Shown here one piece after another: positions 8,236 to 17,113 of a stretch of 64,000 nt of DNA (the first letter of the stretch is position 1; the number at the start of each line of letters is the position of its first letter). The notes under the pieces are model-generated. The model had not been told where the DNA came from and did not search any database. It was given only the letters and a program-made list of their open reading frames with translations. Both the position numbers and the translations under genes were made by a program. The DNA comes from an uncultured Clostridia bacterium (lineage in GTDB: Bacteria; Bacillota; Clostridia; Oscillospirales; Ruminococcaceae), in the NCBI GenBank assembly GCA_947383835.1, contig CANDEV010000004.1, positions 1 through 64,000 of the forward strand. The letters run 5' to 3'.

Positions 8236-8949
8236 TTATAATTTTTCAATTACAACGGTTACATATCCCTCATAAGGTCTGCGGTAGTAAAAGTACATAT
8301 CATACCATTTATCGCACCATTCATAGAGTGGCTGATTTTCGGGAGATTTTCTCAAATCGTTTAAATGCCGCTTTGCACTCCACATAATATACCGTTCCCA
8401 TTCTGCTTGCGTATCGGTAGCCATTGAGGTTATGTAGTAGCCTTTTGAGCGAATAATACGGTTGATTTCAATTAGCGGGAGAGTTTCCCCCTCAAATTCA
8501 ATTAACTCCTTAGGCGGTTCTTCAACCTTTGAATAACGAGTTCCAATAATCAATTTGCCGTTTGGCTTAACATACTTTTCAAGCAATTCAATAGTACTTT
8601 TAAAGCCACCGAAATCCTCACCTGACAAGCATACATAATCAAATTTTTCGTCCGTCTGCCATTTGAAAATATCCGCCTCAATAAGAGTAACATCTGAAAC
8701 AGCGTTCTCTGCAATGCGTTTTTTACCTACTTCAATAAACTCACTGCAAATGTCAATGCCAATTCCTCTTATGTCAAACACTTCATGCCATATCTTAAGC
8801 ATTTCTCCGTAGCCGCAGCATAAATCCAAAACAGCAGAATCGCTGTTCATTCCTGCCGAATGACCGATTTCCACTATGCGATCAACGGGCGTCATGCTTA
8901 TAATATGTTCGTTCTCTTTCATTTTTTTAATAAGCTCTTTATAATTCAT
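8236..8949 (-). CDS. Class I SAM-dependent methyltransferase
   Basis: A 237-residue protein with a Rossmann-type SAM site: motif I 'VLDLCCGYGEMLKIW' (residues ~41-55), the acidic residue ending strand 2 in 'GIGIDICSEFI', and motif III-like 'FDYVCLSGEDFGGF'. The C-terminal ~70 residues are rich in Trp, Tyr and Arg. Methyl acceptor unknown; the form fits Methyltransf_11/25-type small-molecule enzymes. A TTGACT-17-TATAAT promoter with a perfect operator palindrome just downstream of the -10 suggests repression by an unlinked regulator. The gene, promoter and terminator are bracketed by inverted repeats at 7952 and 9144. Confidence 0.85.
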   Translation of the reverse strand: MNYKELIKKMKENEHIISMTPVDRIVEIGHSAGMNSDSAVLDLCCGYGEMLKIWHEVFDIRGIGIDICSEFIEVGKKRIAENAVSDVTLIEADIFKWQTDEKFDYVCLSGEDFGGFKSTIELLEKYVKPNGKLIIGTRYSKVEEPPKELIEFEGETLPLIEINRIIRSKGYYITSMATDTQAEWERYIMWSAKRHLNDLRKSPENQPLYEWCDKWYDMYFYYRRPYEGYVTVVIEKL

Positions 8950-9079
8950 TTACTGATCCTTTCTGCCATAGCAGAGCAAAAAGGATTTATTTTGCTCTGC
9001 TTATAAAATTATACCTCGTGTACAGTTACTGTTTACCGAAAAAAACTTTATTGAAATCATAAAACGCCACTCCTTACAA

Positions 9080-9140
9080 ATTATTTTGTATCATATTGAT
9101 GATACAAAATAATTATACTGCAAAATAACAAAAAAGTCAA
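9080..9140 (-). promoter_or_regulatory. Promoter and 15-bp palindromic operator of the methyltransferase gene
   Basis: On the minus strand TTGACT (9140-9135), 17 bp, TATAAT (9117-9112). Directly downstream lies a perfect inverted repeat ATTATTTTGTATCAT (9080-9094) / ATGATACAAAATAAT (9099-9113) with a 4-bp centre, overlapping the -10. The placement is typical of a repressor site such as TetR or GntR. No such regulator gene is next to it. Confidence 0.8.
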
Positions 9141-9143
9141 TTT

Positions 9144-9305
9144 TTAGAACCTGTCTTCACAAGATGTGTGCGGATTTTTGGCAAGATTTTGCTGAAATCA
9201 AGGCAAAAATCCGCAGGCATACTCTCGTATGGCAAGGATTTTTAACGCAGAGTTCAGCAAAAGATTGCCGAAAAGACGTGCATAAAGCTGTGAAGACAGG
9301 TTCTT
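9144..9305. repeat. Palindromic MITE-like repeat, AGAACCTGTCTTCACA family, copy 2
   Basis: About 162 bp with ends AGAACCTGTCTTCACAAGAT and (minus) TAAGAACCTGTCTTCACAGC. Its reverse complement matches copy 1 over most of its length, including GTTAAAAATCCTTGCCATAC. It carries the core CGCAGGCATACTCTCGTATGG shared with other repeat families here. No ORF. Confidence 0.85.
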
Positions 9306-9410
9306 ATATGGGTGTTTAGTCCGTTATTGCCTGTTTAATAAGCAGTTTTTGTTTTTGTGTGCAAATAATTATTATTTATTTGGCAATTTTGACGTAATTT
9401 TTTCAACCTA

Positions 9411-9439
9411 TTGACAAATATATGTAAATTGTGTATAAT
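9411..9439 (+). promoter_or_regulatory. Consensus sigma-A promoter
   Basis: A perfect TTGACA (9411-9416), 17-bp spacer and perfect TATAAT (9434-9439), 52 bp before the start of the 106-residue hypothetical gene. This predicts strong constitutive expression. Confidence 0.85.
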
Positions 9440-9491
9440 AAAAACAGTATAATTTTATTAGTGTAAATTTTTATGAAAGGGATTGTGAAGT

Positions 9492-9812
9492 ATGCCAAAT
9501 TTTATAGACCCCAATGATTTTTTTGGGGACATTGACCGTAAAAAAACAAAACCAAAACCCGTTCCGAATGCTATCGACCCGAACGCGACTACGGTAGACC
9601 CTCCCGAAATAACGGGTCTTAGAGAAGCACCTCCCCCCGACCCTATATGCGAGGTTGTAAACCTTTCTACGGATACCCTCGCCACAGAGGGACTTATCGA
9701 CAAGTCTGCCCTTGACGACGGCGCGTACCACGGAAATATGCAGGACGTTGACGAGCTTTACATTGACACAAGTTCTCTCCGCGATGAGCTTCCGGAAGTC
9801 CCCGCCGAATAA
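9492..9812 (+). CDS. Hypothetical acidic 106-residue protein
   Basis: A soluble, acidic, low-complexity protein with no signal peptide or membrane segment. It is rich in Asp, Pro and Asn, with 'IDPND', 'IDPNATTVDPPE' and 'APPPDPIC'. No family was recognised; the composition suggests intrinsic disorder. Coding status is supported by a perfect consensus promoter at 9411, AAAGGG before the ATG and a strong terminator at 9837 enclosing it as a single-gene unit. Strong expression signals on an unrecognised disordered protein are notable. Function unknown. Confidence 0.75.
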   Translation: MPNFIDPNDFFGDIDRKKTKPKPVPNAIDPNATTVDPPEITGLREAPPPDPICEVVNLSTDTLATEGLIDKSALDDGAYHGNMQDVDELYIDTSSLRDELPEVPAE

Positions 9813-9836
9813 TAGTTACATAAAATCATATTATAA

Positions 9837-9868
9837 AAAATGCTCCCTGCCTAAAAGGGAGCATTTTT
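9837..9868. terminator. Bidirectional terminator
   Basis: The stem AAAATGCTCCCT / AGGGAGCATTTT with loop GCCTAAA lies between the convergent genes ending at 9812 and 9885. A-run and T-run flank both sides. Confidence 0.85.
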
Positions 9869-9884
9869 GTATTGAATACAGTTT

Positions 9885-11048
9885 TTATAATGAATTGTCA
9901 CGCTTTTTGGCATTTTTTAGAGTAAAAGCCCAAAGCAGCATTACCGCGCCAAGGACGGCGAGCGTCCCCCCAAAGCGGTAAATATCGGGAGCAATGACCT
10001 CGGCGGCGCACTTTGCAACGCTTTTGACCAGCCTGTCCATACCCGAAAAAAACACCTGCACCGAGAACAGAAAGACTGTGACAAGTACTGCCGTACCGCC
10101 TGCAAAAACCGCAGCACCGCCCCAGCCCAAGATTTTTCCCGGCTTGCGGTTTATTGCCCAAAGGACAACGAGCATTGCGGCAGCAGCTGCCCCCTCGCCG
10201 ATAATAACGGGCATTGAGCTTACCAATCGCAGCAGAGTAAGGGTGGCTTCCCCCACAACGTTTTCAAGCCTTGAGGGAGCGATAGCCTCTAAAACAGGTT
10301 CGGTTCGGTCAAGCTCCGCAAAGGCAAGCTCAATGTCATGTTGGGTGAGCGGCTTGCCGATAGCGTCGCTGATAAGGCTGATGTTTTCGCTGAAAACCTC
10401 TTTCAGCTTCTCCGCAGTAAGCTTTTCGGGCAGTTCGCCCTCACGGATAAATTCAGCGTATCCGCTTAGCTGTTCGCCAAGAAAATTTTGTACGGTGGAG
10501 CTTTCGTAAATTTTTCTGATATCTTCGCGGGTCAGACCCGTGCCTGTTGACATTATAAAAATTGCCTCCTGGATCGTGGCGTCGGGGGAAATTTCATAAT
10601 CGTAAGCCGTCAGCATAACGGTTTGTGCCGCAGGCAGACTCATAACGTCAAGTCTGGAGGCGAATCGGGAAATCTTCTCGCTGTCGGTAATTAGCCTTAT
10701 CGCCAGGGAAGCGGCTGTTAGGATTATCAAGGCAAACATTGCCGTGGCTGCCGTAAAGGAGCCTATTCCGCGAGCGGCTGCGGCGGCAGAGGACTTTTTC
10801 TTTACAGGTACGGATATCTCAATATTTTCCTCCGGTTCGGGAGGATATTCGGAATGCCCCTCCAGTCCCCTGACAAAACCGTTTTCAGGTGGAAGAACTG
10901 CTTCTTCCGGAACAGCCTCGGGAATTATAGGTTCAAAGCAAACCTGTTCGGAATCCTGCTCGTGAGGAACAAGCTCCGTCCCGCAGCTTATGCAGCAGGT
11001 CATTTTCTCGTTATATTCCTTTCCGCAGTTTGGACAAATCATTTTCAT
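9885..11048 (-). CDS. Zinc-ribbon membrane protein of unknown function
   Basis: A ~387-residue protein. The N-terminal zinc ribbon 'CPNCGKEYNEKMTCCISCG' has two CxxC knuckles. An acidic, Pro/Glu-rich linker follows, then a first membrane segment near residues 95-120, a long extracytoplasmic region, and further membrane segments near 275-300, 310-340 and 355-380. Zinc-ribbon-plus-membrane proteins are common and mostly uncharacterised in Clostridia. A second zinc-ribbon membrane protein lies at 40367. Transcribed alone from the direction of 11051. The start is ATG 11048 or the in-frame ATG 11042, which has better spacing to AAGG. Confidence 0.75.
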   Translation of the reverse strand: MKMICPNCGKEYNEKMTCCISCGTELVPHEQDSEQVCFEPIIPEAVPEEAVLPPENGFVRGLEGHSEYPPEPEENIEISVPVKKKSSAAAAARGIGSFTAATAMFALIILTAASLAIRLITDSEKISRFASRLDVMSLPAAQTVMLTAYDYEISPDATIQEAIFIMSTGTGLTREDIRKIYESSTVQNFLGEQLSGYAEFIREGELPEKLTAEKLKEVFSENISLISDAIGKPLTQHDIELAFAELDRTEPVLEAIAPSRLENVVGEATLTLLRLVSSMPVIIGEGAAAAAMLVVLWAINRKPGKILGWGGAAVFAGGTAVLVTVFLFSVQVFFSGMDRLVKSVAKCAAEVIAPDIYRFGGTLAVLGAVMLLWAFTLKNAKKRDNSL

Positions 11049-11253
11049 CAATCCTTATCTTTTTGGAATATTATGGGTAATATACTAATATAATATACCA
11101 TTTTATCCCATTTGTCAATTAAAATTATTCGACAAAATTCGCCGCTTTGTTTTTTATGCATAGCCTGTACCTGTTAGAACTTGCCGCGGGACTTTCCACG
11201 CCAAGCAGTAATTCGGTTCAAGGCAGTTTTGTGCATTTTCACAAAACTGTCCA

Positions 11254-11282
11254 TTGACAAGCCCTGTGAAAGGCTTTATAAT
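11254..11282 (+). promoter_or_regulatory. Perfect consensus sigma-A promoter
   Basis: TTGACA (11254-11259), 17-bp spacer, TATAAT (11277-11282), 38 bp before the start at 11321. Upstream, GCAGTTTTGTG CATT TTCACAAAACTG forms a small inverted repeat (about 11222-11250) just before the -35. It may be a regulator site. Confidence 0.85.
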
Positions 11283-11320
11283 TTTATTAAGAAATCAAAC
11301 GAAAGGAGCGCGAACTCAAA

Positions 11321-11971
11321 ATGAAAATTACCGAAATTGATTATACCATAAGCTCAATGCTTATCATGACGGCGATAATTTCGTTTCTCGGATTTACTCT
11401 TGAAAATATATGGCTTGCCGCGCGAAAAGGCTACATGGATAACCGCAATATGTTTGCTCCTTTTCTTCTTGGCTACGGTTTTGCCGTAATGGGCTTCTAT
11501 CTGCTTTTAGGTACGCCGCAGAATCCTCGGACATATGTCAATACCATTAACGGCGAGATAGAAAATAACGTTGGCATAAGAATTGCAGCATATTTCACCA
11601 TAACCTTTGTGTGCGTGTCGCTTGGAGAGATAATTTTAGGCAAGCTAATCGAAAAAACCTGTCATATTTATTTGTGGGATTACACATCAATACCTTTGCA
11701 TATAACAAGGTACACATCAGTACCTACAAGCATAGGCTTTACTGTCATAATAACGATATTTATGGACTGCTTTTTCGAGCGTATAATGGACGCAATTATG
11801 AGGCTTGACCCAACGGTCTCAAATATTTTGGGCGCATCGCTGATGACGGTAATGCTTGCGGATTTCCTGTTCAACGCCGTAAGGACTATGAAAACTCAAA
11901 GTATGATGACCTCATGGCGGTTTGATATTCCCGAACGCAGCTTCGTACATTACAAATACGGCAACAGATAA
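11321..11971 (+). CDS. Putative ABC transporter permease (CmpB/DUF1113-like) membrane protein
   Basis: A 216-residue protein with about six hydrophobic segments. Its start 'IISFLGFTLENIWLAARKGYMDNRNMFAPFLLGYGFAV' (shown in parts: GFTLENIWLAARKGYMDN, RNMFAPFLLGYG) is typical of the PF06541 'putative ABC-transporter type IV' family, where F-x-E-...-R-G...NR..L.GP..P.YG is conserved. The biochemical role of that family is unproven and no ATPase gene is adjacent. Single-gene unit: perfect promoter at 11254, GGAG site before the ATG, palindromic repeat directly after the stop. Confidence 0.75.
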   Translation: MKITEIDYTISSMLIMTAIISFLGFTLENIWLAARKGYMDNRNMFAPFLLGYGFAVMGFYLLLGTPQNPRTYVNTINGEIENNVGIRIAAYFTITFVCVSLGEIILGKLIEKTCHIYLWDYTSIPLHITRYTSVPTSIGFTVIITIFMDCFFERIMDAIMRLDPTVSNILGASLMTVMLADFLFNAVRTMKTQSMMTSWRFDIPERSFVHYKYGNR

Positions 11972-11975
11972 AATT

Positions 11976-12079
11976 ATACTGATTTGCTCCTAAAAACGTT
12001 GGCAAAAAATCCGCGCAAAAACCATATACGTAAGTTTTTGCACGGATTTTTTTCACGTTTTTCAGTCGTAAATCAGTAT
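11976..12079. repeat. Palindromic MITE-like repeat, ATACTAATTT family, copy A
   Basis: 104 bp with terminal inverted repeats ATACTGATTT (11976-11985) and AAATCAGTAT (12070-12079), and internal arms CAAAAAATCCG / CGGATTTTTTT. It begins 5 bp after the stop of the permease-like gene. Related copies: 21830, 28477, 40067, 43812 and 62864. Confidence 0.85.
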
Positions 12080-12124
12080 AAAGGACTTTTCCCGATTTGC
12101 GGAAAAGTCCTTTAGTTTTTTGTT

Positions 12125-12193
12125 AGTGCGCGTTTGATACTATCCGAAATACTTGCAAGACAAGCGTTGAGCGGCAGCGTCAACACATCCTAA
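12125..12193. repeat. Shortened copy of the TAGGGCGTGTTGACACTATC repeat
   Basis: Its reverse complement carries TAGGATGTGTTGACGCT..GCTCAACGC..GTCTT and CGGATAGTATCAAACGCGC, matching both ends of the 165-bp repeat at 17987 with the centre deleted. It overlaps the stop codon of the gene at 12190-12705. Confidence 0.75.
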
Positions 12194-12705
12194 TTGATTT
12201 TATCGCTGTCCTTGTCTTTCTCCCGCACGGGCAGTGGAGTAAAATCGGGATAGCCGGGAAGCTCCGATATGACCCTGAAAAACGGCATCAGCCTGAAAAG
12301 CTGTATGTGCCGTATGATCCCGTACAGGGCAAATGGGACAAATATAAGGCTTTGCACCGAAGTTACCGACACAGCAGTCAATCCCGCAAGGACGAGTATT
12401 TCGGCGGCTATGCCCCAGCCCTGCATTGTGCCTGCCGCAAATTCAAACAGGACTATCAATACTGCCGCAAGAGGTACGAGGGGTGGTATTGGGGGGAGCA
12501 TACTTCCCATACGGAGCGTCCAGAACATACCGAAGATCGTGTACAAAGCGAAAAATGCTGCGGAAGCCGCCCCGAAAATAATAGTATATTTAAAAACAGA
12601 GCCTATGACCTTGTTCACCGCGTCGGAGCAGTCCCGCTTGTGAGCGTCGTCCAAAGACGGTATATCCTTTATGTCAACGTCTATTTCAAGCTTGTATCTG
12701 CCCAT
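12190..12705 (-). CDS. Hypothetical four-TM membrane protein
   Basis: A 171-residue protein with a short charged N-terminal segment ('YKLEIDVDIKDIPSLDD') and about four hydrophobic helices between residues ~35 and 145, then a charged C-terminal tail. No family recognised. Its stop codon lies inside a degenerate palindromic repeat, so insertion may have set the present C-terminus. It follows the methyltransferase at 12720 by 14 bp on the same strand, likely co-transcribed. Confidence 0.65.
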   Translation of the reverse strand: MGRYKLEIDVDIKDIPSLDDAHKRDCSDAVNKVIGSVFKYTIIFGAASAAFFALYTIFGMFWTLRMGSMLPPIPPLVPLAAVLIVLFEFAAGTMQGWGIAAEILVLAGLTAVSVTSVQSLIFVPFALYGIIRHIQLFRLMPFFRVISELPGYPDFTPLPVREKDKDSDKIN

Positions 12706-12719
12706 AAAGTACCTCCCGT

Positions 12720-13514
12720 TTATTTTTGCCCTGCAATTATGACATGATTACTTGCGCCCAGTAATGATTTTTCCCTACAGACGCTATAGTGGTAATCACA
12801 CCATATTTTAAATTCATCATCATTCCATTTGTCAACTTTTTCTGAAAAACACGGGGTTGCTCCGTCCTGTGAAAAATGGTCGATCACAGAAACACCGTAT
12901 TGTTGATATAGCTGCTCCATCTCTTCGCAAGTAGAATAATATGTATCTGTCCAAAAGCATTTTTCGTCATCGTGATGAAGTTCACCTGTATAAATGATCT
13001 GCTCGGCAAACTTCTCGTCTAAAAAGTCTCTGTTCTGCATAGCTGCATACTGAAAAATGTAATATCTTGGAATATAAGCCGTAATAAGGAGTCCGCCTTT
13101 TTTCAATACCCTCAATGACTCTTTAATACACTTTTCCCTATCATGAGCATGAACCAAGTGATAAAATGGTCCCATATTTAACACGACGTCGAAGCTTTCA
13201 TCTTTAAATATACTCATATTAGTCGCATCAAGAACCGCCGTTTCCATTTTGTAAGACTTATTTTTTAAAATATCGCGCATGATCTCTATATGTCTCGGTG
13301 TAATATCCGTTGCAGTAACCATATGTCCTTTATCCGCAAAATAAAAAGAATATATTCCCGTTCCTGCCGCACAATCAAGAATAGCTTTTTTTCCGTTTAT
13401 TAACTCGTCCAGAACTCTTACCGTAGTTAAAAATTCTATTTTTCGAGCATTATTGGTAGATAATCTGTCTTCCTCACGGTAGTTTTCATAACTTTCAATA
13501 ACATAATTTTTCAT
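12720..13514 (-). CDS. Class I SAM-dependent methyltransferase
   Basis: A 264-residue protein. Motif I is 'AILDCAAGTGIYSFYFADKG', followed by 'VTATDITPRHIEIM', 'VLDATNMSIFKDESFDVVLNMGP' (split: VLDATNMSIF, SFDVVLNMGPFYHL) and 'ALRVLKKGGLLI'-like 'SLRVLKKGGLLITAY'. This is the Methyltransf_11/25 pattern. Acceptor unknown. The start at 13514 is preferred over 13535 because AGAGGTG lies 6 nt upstream. A 12-bp perfect palindrome 33 bp upstream may be its operator. Probably forms a unit with the membrane protein at 12190. Confidence 0.88.
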   Translation of the reverse strand: MKNYVIESYENYREEDRLSTNNARKIEFLTTVRVLDELINGKKAILDCAAGTGIYSFYFADKGHMVTATDITPRHIEIMRDILKNKSYKMETAVLDATNMSIFKDESFDVVLNMGPFYHLVHAHDREKCIKESLRVLKKGGLLITAYIPRYYIFQYAAMQNRDFLDEKFAEQIIYTGELHHDDEKCFWTDTYYSTCEEMEQLYQQYGVSVIDHFSQDGATPCFSEKVDKWNDDEFKIWCDYHYSVCREKSLLGASNHVIIAGQK

Positions 13515-13546
13515 ATCAACACCTCTAAACTTCACAAATTGTCAGA

Positions 13547-13574
13547 GTACCTATAAGCTATTGCTTATAGGTAC
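13547..13574. promoter_or_regulatory. Perfect 12-bp palindrome
   Basis: GTACCTATAAGC / GCTTATAGGTAC with centre TATT, between the genes at 12720-13514 and 13595-14527. No T-run follows on either strand, so an operator is more likely than a terminator. Confidence 0.5.
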
Positions 13575-13594
13575 ATAATTACAAAAAGGGAGAT

Positions 13595-14527
13595 TTATTT
13601 TGCAGTTTGGTCTCCGTCCTCAATAGGGTTGATGATATTCCCGTTCAGGTAATTTCTCCAAAGCTCTATGGCGTTGTCAAAATTTTCCCAAAAGTCCTTT
13701 TCGCTTGTACCGAAGCCGCCTTTTTTCGGCTGTCTGAAGCCGAGGAAAATATTGTCCGCAAGACCCTCATAGCCGATATCCTCGGCAAAATCGGTGCCGC
13801 TTAGCATATATCCCAGCTCGGTAACATTTTCGTCATTTGGAAAATATTCGCTGAGGTCGGCAAGAACGCCCTCGGTAATGCCAAGCACCTCGCAGGCTTC
13901 ATAGTCGCCCATGACCATAATAGCCTCTGTGCCTTGGAATTCCGCCAAAAGCTTTGTCTGGTCAGCCTGCTGATAGTACATACTTACCGAGTCCTCGCTT
14001 GGCGCGGCGGGAAGATAGCTCACCCTTACGCTGACCTTGCCGTCGCCGTTGTTGTCGGTACAGTACTGCCCCAAAAAGTTTGAAATATCTTCCGTAATAA
14101 AATTGAATTCGCCGTCCGAAGCGATTATCATGACAACAGCGTCGGGACGGACAGTTGAAACATAGTCATAGATAAGGAAAGCAGCCAGCGCGGCGATAAG
14201 CGTACCGAAAATAATATAGACCTTGTTGTGGTAAAAAAAGTTGCCTATCTTCTGCCAAACTGTGTAATGCTTTTCGGGTTCTTTTTCGTATACGACCTCG
14301 TCCTCGGCAATAACACCCTGCTTCAGCTTTAAAAGCTCAAGACGCTCCTGTCTGAGCTTTGCCTCGTAATTTTCCCGCTGACGGCGTTCACGCTCCGCTC
14401 TTTGCGCTTCGGCTTCAGCTTCGCGTTTCAACTCCTCGGCGTGTTCCTTTGCGTTGATCTCGCGGTAAACGTCCATAAAGGACTTTCCCTTTTTATTTTT
14501 GGGGGACTTTTTTTCGTTCTCGGGCAT
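13595..14527 (-). CDS. Coiled-coil, single-TM protein with extracytoplasmic domain
   Basis: 310 residues. Residues ~20-80 form a highly charged Glu/Arg/Ala coiled coil ('EELKREAEAEAQRAERERRQ'). A membrane helix lies at ~103-122 ('IIFGTLIAALAAFLIYDYV'), followed by a ~185-residue outer domain starting 'RPDAVVMIIASDGEFNF'. The N-terminal location of the coil and absence of a signal peptide place the coil in the cytoplasm. The outer domain resembles the periplasmic-binding-like regions of uncharacterised Ruminococcus proteins, but no family can be named. Single gene, GGAAA before the ATG. Confidence 0.7.
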   Translation of the reverse strand: MPENEKKSPKNKKGKSFMDVYREINAKEHAEELKREAEAEAQRAERERRQRENYEAKLRQERLELLKLKQGVIAEDEVVYEKEPEKHYTVWQKIGNFFYHNKVYIIFGTLIAALAAFLIYDYVSTVRPDAVVMIIASDGEFNFITEDISNFLGQYCTDNNGDGKVSVRVSYLPAAPSEDSVSMYYQQADQTKLLAEFQGTEAIMVMGDYEACEVLGITEGVLADLSEYFPNDENVTELGYMLSGTDFAEDIGYEGLADNIFLGFRQPKKGGFGTSEKDFWENFDNAIELWRNYLNGNIINPIEDGDQTAK

Positions 14528-14626
14528 GATGATTTCCTTTCTACCCCAATTATATAGTATATATTATACAGCAAAAGAAAGCTGTTGTCAAGAAAAATGA
14601 ACCGTCGGAGCAAAGCAATTTTATCG

Positions 14627-14788
14627 GACCTGTTCGGCGGTTTCCAAATCGTCGTATCACTTATCTTTTTGCCGACAGGCTTTGTAAAATTCCCTTGAAA
14701 TACATACAGTATTCCTGCGGAATTTTTACTTTGCCTGACGCAAAAAAATCCTGCGCTATACGGTACTCCTCCGACTACGGAACAGGTC
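14627..14788. repeat. Palindromic MITE-like repeat, GACCTGTTC ends
   Basis: 162 bp with ends GACCTGTTC (14627-14635) and GAACAGGTC (14780-14788). Inside, AAAATTCC...GGAATTTT arms enclose TTGAAATACATACAGTATTCCTG, a diverged form of the ATACGCGAGTATGCCTGCGG core of other families. It fills most of the 14528-14822 gap. Confidence 0.75.
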
Positions 14789-14822
14789 TAACAAAAAATA
14801 TAGGAAATTTTTCTATAACCCC

Positions 14823-14851
14823 TTGACAAAATACTCAATATGTAGTATAAT
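14823..14851 (+). promoter_or_regulatory. Sigma-A promoter of ylxM-ffh
   Basis: TTGACA (14823-14828), 17 bp, TATAAT (14846-14851), 44 bp upstream of ylxM. It probably drives ylxM, ffh and the small genes to 17950. Confidence 0.85.
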
Positions 14852-14894
14852 ATGTAAAGTGATTTGCTTTACAACCGTTAGGAGGTCAGCCGTG

Positions 14895-15269
14895 ATGAAT
14901 ACCGAAAAGGATCTGCGAGTGTCGGTGCTGCTTGATTATTATTCCCCAATGCTTACCGATAAGCAGCGGGACGTTATCGACCTGTACTATAACGAGGACT
15001 TGTCCCTTTCGGAAATCGCGGAACACGAAAAGATAACCCGTCAGGGCGTTAGGGACAGCATAAAGCGCGGCGAGCAGACCCTCTATGAAATGGAGGAAAA
15101 ATTCCGCCTAGCAGAGCGTTCGGATAAGTACAGCGCGCTGATAAAAGAGATCACATCGGTGGCAGAGGATATAAAGACCGAGTGCGGAGGCGGCTGCAAC
15201 CCGATAGCCATTACGCGCCGTGCGGACTATATTTCCGAGCTTGCGGAGAAAAATAAAGAGCTGTTTTAA
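14895..15269 (+). CDS. ylxM: YlxM-like helix-turn-helix protein (UPF0122)
   Basis: 124 residues. 'YYSPMLTDKQRDVIDLYY' with 'NEDLSLSEIAEHEKITRQ' and 'GVRDSIKRGEQTLYEMEEK' is a sigma-70 region-4-like fold characteristic of YlxM, encoded directly before ffh in Firmicutes and thought to act on the signal recognition particle. A GTG one codon before the ATG (14892) is an alternative start; GGAGG lies at 14881. Upstream in-frame Met codons overlap the promoter and are rejected. Confidence 0.93.
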   Translation: MNTEKDLRVSVLLDYYSPMLTDKQRDVIDLYYNEDLSLSEIAEHEKITRQGVRDSIKRGEQTLYEMEEKFRLAERSDKYSALIKEITSVAEDIKTECGGGCNPIAITRRADYISELAEKNKELF

Positions 15270-15300
15270 CAGCTAAATTATATATGTTAGGAAGGTTTTT

Positions 15301-16659
<1,359 letters not shown>

Positions 16660-16875
16660 ATGAAGATACTGTATTTTGTACTTTTCGCGGCGGTTGGACT
16701 GTTCTGCATAATCGCGGCGGTCAGAGACTGGAAATGGTTCATTGATTACTGGTCCTACCAAAACGGCAGACCGAGACAGCGTATGAAAAGCAGGAACGTC
16801 CTGCGGTTTCTTATCGGGGCGGCGGGGGTTCTGCTGATTGCTTACGGCACGGCGGTGCTTGCCGGGTGGCTGTAA
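16660..16875 (+). CDS. Small two-TM membrane protein, paralogue 1
   Basis: 71 residues, starting at the base after the ffh stop codon. Two hydrophobic helices (~3-23 and ~48-70) flank a basic loop. The pattern 'AAVRDWKWFIDYW' then 'RNVLRFLIGAAGVLLIAYG' is shared with the proteins at 16888 and 17744. The layout (two helices, D-W-x-[WF]-F at the first exit, [RG]-x-[RV]-[LI] at the second entry) resembles small two-TM proteins grouped as Imm17-like, but this is weak. Function unknown. Confidence 0.75.
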   Translation: MKILYFVLFAAVGLFCIIAAVRDWKWFIDYWSYQNGRPRQRMKSRNVLRFLIGAAGVLLIAYGTAVLAGWL

Positions 16876-16887
16876 ACGGAGGAAAAG

Positions 16888-17100
16888 ATGAAAATATCGG
16901 ATTTTCTCTGCGCTTTGTTTTTCGTCTTTATCGGCGGCTTTCTGACGGTCGCGGGCATATTTGACATTAAATGGTATATTGATTACCTTTGCAACGTCAA
17001 GCATAGGCGTATGAAACGCGATACGGTGCGGCTTTTAAGCGCGCTCGGCGGTATGTTTATGATGTTTTACGGCATTGCAATGCTGGTGGGGCTGATTTGA
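16888..17100 (+). CDS. Small two-TM membrane protein, paralogue 2
   Basis: 70 residues with helices at ~5-25 and ~46-68. 'AGIFDIKWYIDYLCNVK' and 'VRLLSALGGMFMMFYGIAML' align with paralogue 1 (AVRDWKWFIDYW; VLRFLIGAAGVLLIAYG). GGAGG-like GGAGGAAAAG precedes the ATG, 12 bp after the previous stop. Probably co-transcribed from the ylxM-ffh promoter. Function unknown. Confidence 0.75.
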   Translation: MKISDFLCALFFVFIGGFLTVAGIFDIKWYIDYLCNVKHRRMKRDTVRLLSALGGMFMMFYGIAMLVGLI

Positions 17101-17113
17101 ACGGAGGTAAAAT

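Noticed and set aside
7952..9305. Possible CRISPR array from the repeated sequence blocks
   Set aside because: Only two copies, inverted, 160-180 bp and self-complementary; no short regularly spaced repeats and no cas genes.
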